A DNA stretch of 64,000 nucleotides from Talaromyces rugulosus (GCF_013368755.1 NC_049561.1:930001-994000), one strand, 5' to 3'. Positions 1-13,039 are shown, numbered from the stretch's first letter. Numbers and translations are program-made. Notes: generated by a model not told the origin, from the letters alone.

Positions 1-2005
1 TCAGCATGTTATGTGTATAACAGAAGGCTCCTATTCTACGTATGCGCGGTGCTTGAGTACTAGCGCTGCGCCAGTTCCCGATTGTTTATCTTTACACGAA
101 GCCGCTACCGTCCCTATTGTATTCTGCACTGCATACTATGGCCTATTTGATCTAGGCCGACTATCCACCGCTGAACGGGTATTGATCCATGCAGGTGCTG
201 GGGGTGTCGGCCAAGCTGCCATACAACTAGCCCAGACGGCAGGTGCTGACATCTTTGTTACTGTTGGGAATCAAGAGAAAAAGGAATTCCTGATGGAGCG
301 CTATCTTATTCCCGAAGATCGTATTTTTTATAGTCGGGATACATCTTTTGGCAGTGCAATCCGCAATGCCACACATAACGAAGGGGTGGACGTGGTTCTC
401 AATTCCCTTGCTGGCGATTTACTTCGAGAAACCTGGGAGTGCATAGCACCGTTTGGTAGATTTATCGAAATTGGGAAGGCTGATATTACCAAAAATACCC
501 GACTCGACATGTTTAAATTTGAAGAAAACGTCACCTTCTCGTCCGTTGATTTGACCAAAGTGGCAAAATTCCGGCCACGTCTGATGAAACGCCTATTGAA
601 CGACGTTTGCAAACTCATCAATGGCGGGTCCATCAAGCCAATCTTTCCAATTACGAAATATCGCATTTCTGAGATTGAGACAGCATTCAGAACCCTTCAG
701 ACTGGAAAAAACATAGGAAAGGCCGTCGTAATTCCTCATCCAGATGACCAAGTGAAGGTATGAAAAATTAAGTTTCTAATATTAATATAAGTGTTAACTT
801 AGCCTAGGCCGTGTTACCGAAGTCGAGCTCCCGTTTACTCCGCCCTGATGCTACCTATATCCTTGTTGGAGGTACTGGTGGTATCGGTCGAAGTATGGCT
901 AAATGGATGTCTTCTAAGGGTGCTAGACATATAGTACTTACCTCGCGTAACGCGACTAGCTCCAATGTGATACAAACTTTGATGGATCAGGTCGCAGTTG
1001 CAGGAACTCACATTTACGTGAAGGCGTGTGATATTAGCGATAGTGTTTCTGTGGAAAAACTCGTGAAAGAGGGGCTTATAGGCCTTCCTCCGATAAGGGG
1101 AGTTGTCCATGGTGCCATGGTTCTCCGAGTGAGTAACAATCAAAAACCACAAACTTATACGTCAGCCTTTCTCATCGTTATCTTAGGATACTCTTTTTGA
1201 ACAAATGACCCTAGAATATTTCCAAGATGTTGCCGCCTGCAAAGTCGAGGGTGCATGGAATCTTCATTATAGCTTGGCCAACTCGCCGTTGGACTTTTTC
1301 ATAGCACTGTCATCCGTGGCTGGCGTCATTGGAAACCGCGGACAAGCTGCCTATTCGGCTGCAAATGTGTTCCTTGATGGGTTCATGGATTACCGTCGAT
1401 CGCAGAATCTTCCTGGCACTTCTATAGACCTAGCGGCTGTCACTAATGCCGGATACTTGGCTAACAGCGATTCAACAAGGCAGCAAGAGGTCTTAAAGAA
1501 CATTGGCTCTGCTACAATTGACGAGTCTGAAGTACTAGCTCTTCTTGCTTTAGCGATTACTGGGGAATTGACCAAGACCCCACTTGGTCATTCTATCACT
1601 GGCTTGGAAGTCAACGGATCACTCGACAGCTTTTGGGTTCACGATGCTAAGTTTTCTGTTCTCCGTAATGCTGCTGAATCCCAACAAAACAATTCCACGA
1701 GCCAGGACGTGTCTTTACGAGCCGCGTTGAAGTCTGCAACTTCCACAGAAGATGCAGTGGAACAATGCTATCAGCGTTTAGTCGTGAAACTCGCAGATGT
1801 CCTTGGTTTATCTCCCGAGGACATGGATTGTTCGACTAGAGTGTCATCTCTCGGCCTCGACTCCTTGGTCGCGATTGAGGTCCGTAACTGGATTGCGCGT
1901 GAGGCAGAGGCGAATGTGCAGGTGCTAGAATTGTTGTCAAGCGAGTCGCTGATGAAGCTGGCTAGTCTCATATTGGCCAAGTCAAAGCTTTCGTTGAGCG
2001 TCTGA
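1..2005 (+). CDS. Highly reducing polyketide synthase, 3' part (ER-KR-ACP)
   Basis: The 5' part lies outside the window; the frame is open to the left edge. Exons 1-757, 808-1128 and 1187-2005 splice in frame to about 631 residues. The enoyl reductase comes first, with nucleotide-binding motif HAGAGGVGQAAIQLAQ. The ketoreductase follows, with ILVGGTGGIGRSMAKW and the active-site stretch AAYSAANVFLDGF. The acyl carrier protein is last, with the phosphopantetheine serine in LGLDSLVAIEVRNW. The protein ends about 45 residues after that serine, with no thioesterase, reductase or acyltransferase, as is usual for highly reducing PKSs whose product is released by a partner enzyme. The enzyme would build a reduced polyketide chain from malonyl units in the cytosol. 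Product unknown. Upstream KS, AT, DH and possible MT domains are expected but not visible. Confidence 0.95.
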
Positions 2006-2581
2006 ATTTGTGGCGTTTAATCACTACTTATTTTATTCTTCACTCTTGTATGCAATTTTTTTATTTTTTTTTATTTTCCCATGTAACCACACTTGTGTAA
2101 TATATTACAAATGCGGTCAACCACATTAGATAACACTATCGTGTTTTAAAATTTCAATATTGTATCAATCGATGCTAATTTTGCCTATATAGTTAATAAC
2201 ACATTAGAAGTATCATTTGATGGACATGTTAATCGATGGTAGATACACGCAGGATGTCATATCATATGCTATTTCACCGCCATTTTTCATGCGGTGTTGA
2301 ACACCACCAGTGGATGAGACGTTACAGCTTCCCGTTGATGCCACATATGATACTTACTTATATTGGGCCAAGTGGATTAGACAGCCGTATGTAGTTCGAT
2401 TTTTGATAGAAATAAATGGTACTAAATGAAACCCTAAAAGAATGTCTCGGTGGTTTGGATGGGATCAGTGGTGTGTATTGTGCGTGGGATCTCGCTACAC
2501 GAGATCCACTGGGAGGAAGCTATCTGCGGGTGGATAATCTGGTGCCTGAGGCACCAAGAGAATGTCTTCTCACAGTAGAGT
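2006..2581. other. Intergenic, convergent gene ends
   Basis: AT-rich 3' flank between the PKS and the oppositely oriented membrane-protein gene. It holds a T-rich tract near 2058-2082. A 62-codon open frame at 2416-2604 overlaps the end of the neighbouring gene; it has no recognisable domain and I do not call it. Confidence 0.6.
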
Positions 2582-5346
2582 TTAGTGAACATATTCATCG
2601 TTGATCGGATCAACCTGTCTTCTCGCCGCTGGCACTATATTCATGTATAGAGGAAATATTGCCCCAGCACTAGCGAATGCAACGGTAACAACGTATGCGG
2701 TAGGGTTTCCGATTGATAATTCCACAGCATGTTGTAGCAGAGCAGAAAAGGTGCCACTACCAACTGCAGTAGCTAAAAATGCAGCAGCGGTTTTGGCGTG
2801 GACTCCTGTGCCACGGAGAGAGATTGCGAAGATGATAGGAAATATCGGTGCAAGTGTGAGCCAACTAAGAAGTGCAAAAACTATTGATGTTGTTCCGGAA
2901 GTATTCATGCATACAGCAAAAACGATGACTGAACCCAAATAGAAAATGAGGAGCACGTATCGTGGTTTGAAGCCTTTCCATTGAAGGACTGCGACAGCAA
3001 AGCGACAAACAGCGAAAGCGGTAGTCCCTATATTATCCAGATCAAGATCCGTTAGTTTCGTTCTAATAATCGAAGAGACAAAATTTCTTAGCTTATTTCC
3101 CTAAACATATAGAGTGGCCTTGTTTACTCACGTTGGCATGACTTGACGTCTAAAGTTGTGGAAGCCAGAAACAAAGGTTTCCTGCGCACCAATATAAAAA
3201 AACTGCGACCACACTCCTAGAATCAATGTAACAAGGAAAACAGGAATTCCCAATACTGGGGCGTTGTTTTCCTCGGAACGTCGCTCACCCAGTTGTCTCA
3301 TATCATCATCTGGGGCTTCCGGCAATGGAAGATAATAAAAGGCAATAGCAAGGACAACATCATAAAAGCAGATAGCAAGATACGCCCACTGTAAATTGAT
3401 AATATCTTGGGGGTTATTAACTTCCGGGGCCACAACGTAGCCGGCTATCAATCGTGACAATAAAGAGCCGATTCCCTGGCAACCTTGTGCGGCACATAGA
3501 CGGGCTTCAGCATATTCCAGTGGCCCACACATCGCGATGAAAAGGTTCGCTGTTGTCTCAATTATTCCAAGCCCCGAGCCAATAACTGCATTAGCGACCA
3601 TAGAAATGGCAAATGACAACAATACTGTGGATGGCCAGATGAGAAGAGTTCCCAGCGCAAAAATATAAAGCCCCGAAGTAAAACCCGCAGTGAAACCAAA
3701 TCTCCGCAATATGTATCGACCTATAGTACACGGTACAACCAGATATCCAAGAAAATATGCCCCTGAGAGAGCTCTAGTGCGCCATGAGCCGTAAATGGAA
3801 AGCGCAACATTCTCATTCAAAACGTTGAGAAAACCGTATGCAAACCCCCATAAAAAGAAAACAATTGTCACAAGGACATTCGCTGGGATTGACTGCTTAG
3901 AATTCAACCTAACCAGTCTTCTTGGTCTCAAATTCAAGTAATTAAGTAGTTTTATGTCACGAGGATACTCGGCCTCAATGTCGGCTGGGTATTTATTCAC
4001 CTCCTTAAGTGGTGGTAGACGAGAAGAAGAGCCTCGGGTCAAGATTTTCATCATTTCGTCAGTGGTCGCAGGGCCGCTGGTAGTCCCTGTTCCCTCATTT
4101 CCATCTTTTGTTTGCGATGTCGGCTTTTCATCACTGCTTCTGGAGCTAGCCCTTCGCCCATCCTCTGTACTTCTAATGAGTCCCATTCGAGTAGCAAGAG
4201 GCTTCAAGCTTGGGACACAGGCACAGGCGATGGTCAAGTTTATTTCAACTACTGACCACATTAATGAATAAGCCGAATACCCTGTTTTTTCTCGCACCGA
4301 TGGGTTAAGTAAGTATATCATAGAAAGAATTTAGCACGGGAAAGGAAGTAACCGACAGGTATAGTCATTATTATCGATAGTATCGACCTTGAAGGAGTGA
4401 ATCTCCTGCAATCGAGATTTTGCGGTATTTTGGAGAAAGGCAATCCGAATAACATCAACTACAATAACCGTAATACCCACCCCAAATGTTAACACCAAGA
4501 TTAACCTTTGTCTAAACGGTAATTGGATTCGTGTCAAAAGAGGAATGGGTATACATAAAATGGCTATATCAGTTGAAATATTGAATGGTGACGAAGCAAG
4601 CGATGTAATAAAAAGATTAGTGCACGTCTCAGCTGACTGAACATCCAAATGATATATGGCGGTTATCGGATGGCATGCAAATATCTAACAGGATATAGTG
4701 TTAAAATGTGTCACAAATCGGTGTTATCACACAAGCGTCTAACCTGATGAATGCTCAACCCAAGCCCCGCAGCAACTACCACGAAAAGTAGAACATGGTT
4801 TGCCCAGTAAAAGACCTTTCTTTTGTTGGTGAGCTCCAAATAAAATATTAAAATGGAGCTTTTTGCGGCCATTGAAGCTGGATCCTGCAATAATTAAACG
4901 AAAAAAGAAGGTCAGCAGAATATTACTCCACTATCTTATAGTGCATGAACAAAATAAAAAGAGTGTGTCGTTTACTATGTTGCAACTCACGTAGAGAATA
5001 AGGAAAGAATAAATGGCTTTGTTGACGTCGACGCGATCGTCGGGCTCGATGTCAAAATCATGAAGCCCAAACCCTTTGATTATAGCGTAGAAGAAAGAGG
5101 TTGCGAAGGCAACATCAATGAGCTACACAGATGGATGCTGTAATTAGCCTCAAAGTATAAACCTAGCGTTTTCTTCTTCTTTTTCTTCGTGGGAAACATT
5201 ACCCATGCAAAAAGCATCAAATAATCCGCCAACTTTACGGTCTTGACCACAAAAATACAGGAGGACATATAAAGACTAACAAAGATGGTTGCAATCACAA
5301 AGGCAGTGACCGACACCCCTGTGACGATCGGCTGATGAGTTTCCAT
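2582..5346 (-). CDS. Fungal rhodopsin-like (Pth11-type) domain fused to FucP-type MFS transporter
   Basis: Six exons (5346-5203, 5122-4991, 4884-4744, 4684-4357, 4281-3132, 3062-2582) splice to exactly 792 codons, 791 aa. Residues 1 to about 277 are a seven-helix fungal rhodopsin-like domain: METHQPIVTGVSV, then STDIAILCIPIPLL and the closing helix MWSVVEINLTIACAC. A polar Ser/Thr-rich linker of about 100 residues follows. From about residue 381 there is an MFS domain of the L-fucose/glucose-galactose permease type, with FFLWGFAYGFLNVLNENV. The last rhodopsin helix, the linker and the first half of the transporter lie in one uninterrupted exon, so the fusion does not depend on a splice guess. 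The intron 4 donor (GTCGGT) and intron 3 donor (GTTAGA) are weak. Role inferred: a membrane sensor coupled to a solute transporter beside a PKS; substrate unknown. Confidence 0.85.
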
Positions 5347-6001
5347 CCTATAGCGAGAAAGTTAAACCCTGCTGGAGATTTTGGCATTGTTTACAGCAAC
5401 GTAGTGAGAGTAATGGGCGCGGTAATATTGCTATGAAAATCTTAAACATCGTTACATAAGAAAAGGCCAACTATGACGTTCTTATGAGAAAGGAGGAAGG
5501 GAAAAGTAGAAATGCTAGTGGCGGTCGCTGGACGATGATTCATGTGTTGTTAGACATTGATGTCATCCGAGAGGGGCAATTTCTTATGAGGCAAAAGTGG
5601 CGCTATACCACAGGTCATTAAGGAGAATAGTAGCCTCCATCTATGATCAGTTCCTTTTCTTATACCGTACAGTGAAAATGCGACTCGGTATAAATCGGTT
5701 CATTTTGCTACTCTAGTCAATATTCTAGCAGGCAATACTTGGTACTACTTAATTATTAAACTTTCCAATCAGGAGCCCAATATACGTGGGTGGATTTATT
5801 ATCTCCACAATTATATCATAGTTTCATGTATCCAGATGGAGAGCCTGTAGCCAACGAGTAAACATGATCGGCCTTTGGATCTCAAGGAGTTTCTGTGAAG
5901 TGGAGCTTCGGCCTTTGGCTTTACTTCAAGTTTGGGCGAATCCTTTGTATCATCAACCTCATACCAGCACGCCTCTTTTTAGGATGTATCTACCCTGTAA
6001 T
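5347..6001. other. Intergenic, promoter side of the fusion gene
   Basis: About 650 bp upstream of the rhodopsin-MFS gene and downstream of the regulator gene. No ORF with recognisable features; AT-rich. Confidence 0.5.
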
Positions 6002-8325
6002 TTAGCCGCCAAGAAGAGGGAGGTCATTAATCAAATACATGTAATCTGTTTGTTGACTAGATGTGAAATCATCACAACCTTCAAGTGTTGTTGGATAATC
6101 GGAATTATCGTTGCATTGTTTGTTGAGAGATGTAACAAGGTCATGACGAGAGTGGTTGGTGCTGGATGCACATCTTAATCCGCTGTGCGGTACCATCCCC
6201 CGTTGCAGTGCGGATAGTCGTTGCGTAGTTGCTAGGCTCACATTTGCTGTAGCAAATAGATTATCAATAGTAGCCGCGAGGCGCAGGTAAGTTATTGGCT
6301 GATACTCGAGAAAATCGAGAAACGACTTGGGGAAGGACGGAAATTGCTTCGGTGAGCGTGTGTGTGCAGACAACATTCTCATTTTGACCGCGGTCGCCAT
6401 ACGAATGAGCTGTTCAAACCAATCGGCTATATAAGATGTATCGTATCGAGTGTTGCAAATCTGGATAATTTGTAAATAAAAATTTAAGCTGTGGTTGGAG
6501 TCGCGAGATAATTTCGGGGATTGCGATGAGTGGGCATTGCCAAGCGAGGGTACAGAGGGCGAAAGCTGAATATCTAGTCGAAGGAGAAAGGCTGGTAGGA
6601 TTATGTTCATCAACACACTCAGCGGAAGGTGGCCAGAAGATACATTGCAGACAGTGAAAAAGTCACGGACTGTAGCTGTGACTGCTCCGATAGCATCAAC
6701 GAGTTCTTCCTTGATTTGGCGGATACTCATCACTCGACTTTGATGCCATCGTGCTTCTTCACGAACGAAGAGCAATAGAGCCATGTGATGGCAAAGCGCA
6801 ACACGTGTTGACCTGAAATAATATCAATACTGGAGTTTCTACAGTTGTGGTAAGGCAAAAAAAAACATACTGGTAATATAACGAGGTAAGATGAGCAAAA
6901 AGTTTGACGGTGGCATGTACATTCACTTGGCGGTCCTTGAGTGGCATCAAATAACCTAACTCCCAGGTCTTCAAATTGCTAAGCCCTTCAACACAGGATG
7001 TCAATTGATTACTGATATCGCCGTGTGAATTCGTCGCTTTCTGTCTGATGGCTGGATAAAGAACGGACATCGGATTAGTCATAGCTACCGCAAGCTGGCA
7101 CTGAGCGACAAATACATCGCACAGTTGCTCCTTGACTAGCTGACTATAGACCTCCGATATGGGATTTTCATATTCGAAATCCGCCTGCCCGATGCTGGGT
7201 TTCGAAAAATCGAAGTCGTGTTGCGTTATCTGGAGAGGACGACGCATTCCGATTGCTATGATACGATCCCGCACAATACAGGACCACCAAATCCGTTTCA
7301 GCAGGGATATTTGGTGGTGTGTTCGGTTCTGAGCATCGTACAAATGAGCATCTGATGCTCTGGCATGTTGAATGGCAATAGAAAGCCATGTCGAGTTGGT
7401 TAATTGATTGACACTGGAGTTGTGATATGTAAGTAAAAGGGCTGCCTGTGCAATACTGAGGGAGCTGTCCTCGGTATCAAAGTCGTAGAGGGCCTATTTG
7501 GGGCAGTTAGCCACCAGTTCCAGTCCTTGCCATATGAAAACAGGGGACAACAAAGAAACAAGTCTTCCCACCTTGGCACTTCGATATAATGAATTTCGAG
7601 CGGCCACAATTGAGTCATAGCCGAATGATTTCGCAAGTTCGTTGGGAATATACTGTCGCCGTCAGTGAATCATCTTCATCCACCCAGCTGATCGGGAACA
7701 AACACTGGACGCGGCAAAAAGCATAGTTTGAAACAAAAGAAGTGAGAATTCCTGAGTGGAAGAGGAATGTTCGTCATCACCGTGGTACATTTCCCAAAAC
7801 CGAGCTTCATCGACGACAGGCATGCACGGATGCACATAAAGGAAGTAATGTCGCAAAAAGCTTTCCAGGACCGGGTGTTCAGGGACATATAATGACTTCT
7901 GCATCTTCAAGCAGATCATATCCTCCGAACATAAATTTTGTAACTTTGGGATTGCGAAGAACCCAAAATTTGTAAACGGCTGATAACGCCCGCGGTTCTT
8001 TGACGCTAATAATACTGTTCAGCAAACTTCCATCCTGTTCATACCTATGTAGGATACAGCGGCTTGACTAACTTTGGATAGCGGTAAGATGACCGGTTAT
8101 ATCTGCGGTAATGGAGGTATCGGCCGAGGATGTTGGCCTTTTATCCTTGGGCGGCCTGACTGTATCACAAAAGAGGCCATTCCGGCGACAATTTGTGCAC
8201 GGCGAGTCCAGGATGGCGGCATCGCAGCGCACCTTACGATGTCGACAGGTCGAGCAGGCACCACGAATGCGCTTTATACCAGAAGCAGGCATGGTTATAA
8301 TCGTGATGCTTACATTCACTAGCAA
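6002..8325 (-). CDS. Zn2Cys6 transcription factor with Fungal_trans domain
   Basis: Five exons (8325-8073, 8014-7704, 7652-7572, 7493-6871, 6812-6002) splice to 693 codons. The start could be the ATG at 8325 (692 aa) or at 8292 (681 aa); the latter directly precedes the basic, zinc-cluster region. The binuclear cluster is at about residues 24-52, starting ACSTCRHRKVRCD and ending CTNCRRNGLFCD. The middle region begins FLRHYFLYVHPCMPVVDEA and includes LLKRIWWSCIVRDRIIAIG, the usual fungal transcription factor core. Intron 2 has a textbook branch site (CACTGAC) 11 nt before its acceptor. It would act in the nucleus as a DNA-binding regulator. Lying between PKS-side and P450-side genes, it is a good candidate for the pathway-specific activator. 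Confidence 0.88.
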
Positions 8326-8601
8326 ATAAACAAGTAGTAGGTTGCAGAGATAACTCGGCCATGTTTCCGACCGGCCTCTAACTAGTAGCTCGCATATATC
8401 CGCAAAACCCGCTTTTGCCGCCTCGGCATTTAAATGCCCGCAAATAGAAACTGGCCAACGGAATGTCGTTACAACAGCTCGAATATGGGGGTGAAAGGAG
8501 GCGACATTTGAGTTAAAAAAAGGTTCGAGGTTTGGCTTACGTTAGGAACAAATAAGTATGGATTTCCGGAGAGTAGGCTGCACAAGGTACACATTGCCAC
8601 T

Positions 8602-8609
8602 ATAAAAGA
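8602..8609 (+). promoter_or_regulatory. TATA box before a broken small-protein gene
   Basis: TATAAAAG-like sequence about 100 bp before the ATG at 8704, the spacing also seen for the secreted-protein gene at 30776. It supports the view that 8704-8970 was once an expressed gene. Confidence 0.4.
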
Positions 8610-8703
8610 TAGGAAGCTACTCACAATGAAAAACACTTCTCCACCACCAAAACAGAACTATAGAAGGAAAAATTTGAAGATTGCTTAAACCTCGCCACAT
8701 AAA

Positions 8704-8970
8704 ATGTCGTTCTTTACATTTGTGTTCGCAGCTGCTTCCGGTATGCCGTCCACAGACTATACATCTTGTCATCGGAGAAATTGCAATAGCCGAACCGAAC
8801 ACCAAACGAGCTGCTGCGATGGCCGAGGCATGTTAGCCCTTCGGACATTGATCAGACTATTTCCCCAACGATGATGTCGTTTATATCGAGTTTCCAGGTG
8901 CATGATTTTGACTTTAATTCTGTTACATATCACTTCTATAGATATTGATCCCGGGTTTGAAACAGATTAA
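8704..8970 (+). pseudogene. Possible small secreted-protein gene, disrupted
   Basis: ATG at 8704 opens a short hydrophobic leader (MSFFTFVFAAAS). A plausible 49-nt GTATGC...AATAG intron follows, then a frame containing KR and an acidic tail (NDDVVYIEF). A second possible intron (8898-8945) leads to a stop at 8968. Two in-frame stops, TAG and TGA, interrupt the second exon; both are one C-to-T or G-to-A step from a sense codon. No family recognised. The alternative is that the frame is coincidental. Confidence 0.3.
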
Positions 8971-11061
8971 TATAGACTACTCGCCTCCTGGGATAGCAGC
9001 TATCTATACCTTGCCCAAGAAAATGCCCCATCTAAAACTTACAGTAACGAATAAAGCATATTCGTGTTCTTTGACTAGAATAGTATGACGGGGTTGATTA
9101 TGTCGGCATGAAAGATCTTCAGCTAAAGTCCGAGAGGTATTTTGCTTAGTAGGCTCACTAAAAATAATAGCTAAGGTTTACGGAGTACACGCCCTAATAT
9201 AGCGTTGTCAGGGCTTGAAATTTTAGTTTCGGGGGTGATTAATGCGGATCCTGACCACAACGCAAGGCAAGCCTAAATCCATCGAAGCTACTACTGAATT
9301 GGAAAGTGGAAGATAATATCCAATGAACAACGGAGCCCATCTTGGGCTATGTCTCAGCACACAGACTAACACTTTTTCCGGGAGGAAAAAGGCCATGCAT
9401 TACATGTAAAAGCCCTCAAGGCTGAATCGGGTTAAGAATTTTATCATGTTTTTTGTGAATATACCGTTCATAGTGGTAGATAGTCATAAGCATAACAAGC
9501 TAGATACGGTACTTTAAAATATTCAATAGTGCTTTCCAATCACAAAGAAACGCCGGTATAACCAAACCCCGCCGACTATCTCATTTTAAAGGACTCCTTA
9601 AAGAAATGGAACAGGTAAAGTGGTGCTATCGACAAATCGAATGCGCCACTGGGTGTATTAATATCAATAAAATCTTTCAGAAAAAAGGAATCGACGTGGA
9701 CGTGATATAATCTATTATTCTGGCAACGATATATGTATATGTTGCATGTTGTGGTTGTCAGTAATACGTCAGTCTCATATCAGTGTAGTTTCTATCAATT
9801 AATGCTGACCCTACTACGGATGTGTCTTTATATCATCATCTCGTGTTTCGGCGTTGTCTTCACCGGAACAGGCAACTGTCAAAATTATTGACTCCGATCT
9901 CACCTAATGTCGCCGCTAGTTGAAAACCGATGCTTGATTATTCATGATAGAAGCACAATAATATTTCAACACACCTCCCTGCATTCGCTATAATCTTATT
10001 GTGTTTCCCGCGCACTAGGAGGTCCAAGTGAAATTGAAGGATGGCTTTTCCAGGTCGTAATCGTTGGCGGTATTATTTGTATTACATGGTTTGCGCTGTC
10101 CGTTGCCAAAAGTATTCTTTTCGGAGAAGCTGGCGCATTGGGTAATTTGTTTAGCGAAGGCAACTAGCACGGCATATGATAATAATAATAATAATACTGT
10201 GCCCAAGCCCAGCAATATGTCTGATCACCGATAATTGAGACTAGAATCTGAGTCATCAAAACACATGAATACATGTAAAACTGAAGATTTGAGGTGCAAT
10301 AGTATGATCAAATATATATCCACCCATAGCTATGCCAGTACATGATTAGACACCAGATGTCGCTAGAGCAACTTTCGGATTAGCAAGGGTCTCTCATGCA
10401 TCGAAAGACCCTGACCGACCCGGGCCTAGACCCTGCCAAGTTTCTCACCTCATACATGCAGCAATGTGGCGTGCTCTGGCGGATATTGTGGTTGCTCATT
10501 TAATAATAAGCAATCGCCGCGCATCATACTGCTTCGGCATATCTTAGCTTACTTATATCGGCGGTTTTATCAACAAGGTTCTCTGGCTGAAATAACGTTA
10601 CGTATAGAGTGAGACATAATATTACGCTTGTATTATATTGACCAATGGGAGCTCTCAGAATTGTAGGTTGCGAGCTGTCGCCAAGGCCACTTTGCACTGT
10701 TATTGGTTGGGACAGACCCACTACAGCATCCCCAGCTAATCATTGTGTGCTGATCTACCCCCCGAGGCTGAACCATATTTTATCATAGTAGAGGCCATGA
10801 CATAAAACGCAGGGCCTTACTCAGCTGACTGAGCTTCATATTTTACTGAATACGGCGTGGCAAAGCAAATGGGGAGTCTCCGAGTCCTAAGGTCTGCTGG
10901 AGCAAAGCTTTGCCCAACTGTCATCATTTCTATTCTATGGCAAACACAGCGAGCGAGAAGCCCCATACTAGTTCTCCATGCTTTGTCTTCTATTATTAAT
11001 AGAGTACATCGCCCACAAAATACCCATCCTCCACCCTAGTAACTTGACCTGTTGACTGCCA
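8971..11061. other. Gene-poor intergenic stretch
   Basis: About 2.1 kb between the regulator side and the P450. Open frames at 10015-10215, 10524-10721 and 10857-11039 lack ATG starts or recognisable domains; the first contains a run of TAT/TTA triplets that mimics a hydrophobic leader. A short (ATT/TAA)n tract lies near 10180-10195. I see no repeat or RNA gene here. Confidence 0.5.
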
Positions 11062-11097
11062 TTGTTAGCCCGGGCAATCGACGACTTTGTCCTAATC

Positions 11098-13039
11098 ATG
11101 GCTTCAAAGCTTCTTTCCGCACTTTTGAATTATCAAGGGCAGGATAGTGCCCATCCGTACACGTTACTTATTGGCATTGGGGTAATATTTGCAATTGCTT
11201 TGATTGTTCGCCTTCGAAATCCGCTCAACTCAATTCCAGGTCCATTCTGGGCACGATGGACCCCCTTCTGGCTCACCTACTACGCCAGCAACGGAAATAT
11301 GCACCGGAAAATGATTGAAACTCACAAAAGGTATGGTAGCTTGGTTAGAACGGGGCCGAATGAAATCAGCGTTAGCAACCCACAGGCGCTGAAAGTTATC
11401 TATGGTCAGCAGATCCCTCCCGTCGTCGTGATCCCAGTACCGACCCTGAACTGGGACTGTGCTAAATTTTTTGAGGCTCGAATAGGTGCCGGAAATAACT
11501 TCCGTAAAAGCGATTGGTACAGTGTATGGCAAGGGGTCCGCAAGTGGGATCTCTTTGGCGAGAGGAACGAAGAGATTCATCGCGCACAGAGGAAATTGGT
11601 CAGCCAGATTTACTCTCTGTCCAACATGAAAAAGCTAGAACCGTATGTAAACAGCGCGGTATCTGTATTCGTCGAGAAACTAGCTACTCAATCTCACGCA
11701 CCAATCCATATGAATAAATGGACTCAGCTGTTTGCCTTTGGTGGGCTATCTTTTCTATCTTCCTCCCTTGAACACATTGCTTATTTGAGTGTATAGACGT
11801 GATTGGAGAAATCACTTTCTCAAAAAGATTCGGGTTCATGGAATCTGGCAACGATGATGGAGCATTCTCCATGATCGAAAACTCACTGCGTTCCGCAGCG
11901 TGGGTCGGATATGTCCCCTGGGTATATTGGACCAACCTTAGGCTTTCCCCTATTATAGGCAGTCATCTCGCAGTCACTGCCCGACAAGGACGCCTACTCG
12001 CATTCGCGGCTAAAGCTATTGCTGAGCGGAAAGAGCGAGGCAGCGAGCACGAAGATATTCTAAGCCAATTCTTCAGCGTTCAACAAGAAAAGCCCGAGTT
12101 TAATGATATGTCGATAACATCAATGGTCGCCAGTAATATTTTTGCGGGGAGCGACTCTACAGGTGCCTCTATCTCATCTCTTCTTTTCTATGTTTGCAAG
12201 AATCCGGACTCCAAAAAGCAGCTGGTGGACGAAATCGACGCGGTTGCGAAAGCCCAAAATATCCAGCGTGGCGAAGTCTTTTCACTAGAGACAGCAAATG
12301 GTATGCCATACCTGCAGGCATGTATGTGGGAAGCTCTGCGTTGCTTTCCAGCTGTTGGAATGAACCTTGGCCGCGTGGTTCCACCATCCGGGGTTGAAAT
12401 AGATGGGCAATACATTCCTGGAGGAGTAAGTGTTATCTTATACTTTGGAAATATCGACTTACTAACAGTTAATAGACCGTTGTTGGAGCGAATGCGTGGG
12501 TGGTTCACCAGGATAAGAAGACATTCGGTGAGGATGCCGATAAATTTCGACCAGAAAGATGGATGGAAGATTCCGAGCGTGTTGGTGATATGAGTAAGTG
12601 CTTCAATAAATTACAGCGCATTCAATAGTATTCTTGATCTGACAGGAATAGAACGTGGATTCTTTTCTTTTGGAGGTGGATCACGGCTTTGCATTGGGAG
12701 AAGTAAGTTGCAAAACACCGCATATGATGTGCTCAAAAGCTAACAACAAGGTAGACATTGGCTGGTTAGAGATGTCCAAAGTGAGACTCGGGTTTCTCCT
12801 GTGTTGATTGAAAATGAAACTAACATAAATAGGTTGTTCCAACTCTGCTCCACACTTTCGACATGGAACTTCCTGATCCTGACCTAGAATTGATAGAGCA
12901 TGCCTGGTAAGAATACTCAACCATTTTAATTTTTATTAAAGATAAGGACATATAGTGTTGACATTGCGAAAGGTCGTTCGTGAAAATTGAGAATTTCCGA
13001 GTAACACTGAAGCCGAGAGGAAAGTTGGCAGCGAATTAG
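11098..13039 (+). CDS. Cytochrome P450 monooxygenase
   Basis: Seven exons (11098-11740, 11797-12425, 12476-12593, 12646-12702, 12755-12780, 12833-12906, 12973-13039) splice to 538 codons, 537 aa, the usual fungal P450 length. An alternative start 12 codons upstream (11062) is not an ATG. Seen in order: an N-terminal membrane anchor (TLLIGIGVIFAIALIVRL), the proline hinge SIPGPFWARW, the I-helix NIFAGSDSTGAS near residue 330, the K-helix EALR near 390, PERW, and the heme loop FSFGGGSRLCIGR with Cys479. It is an ER-anchored heme oxygenase needing a P450 reductase. Placement between a pathway regulator and an exporter suggests it oxidises the cluster product. The 26-nt exon 5 (NIGWLEMSK region) is unusually short. 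Confidence 0.93.

Noticed and set aside
2416..2604. 62-codon plus-strand ORF after the PKS
   Set aside because: It overlaps the 3' end of the rhodopsin-MFS gene on the other strand and has no domain or promoter signal.
10015..10215. Minus-strand frame with a leucine-rich, signal-like start
   Set aside because: It begins with TTG, not ATG; the hydrophobic run comes from a trinucleotide repeat (about 10180-10195), and the rest is low complexity.
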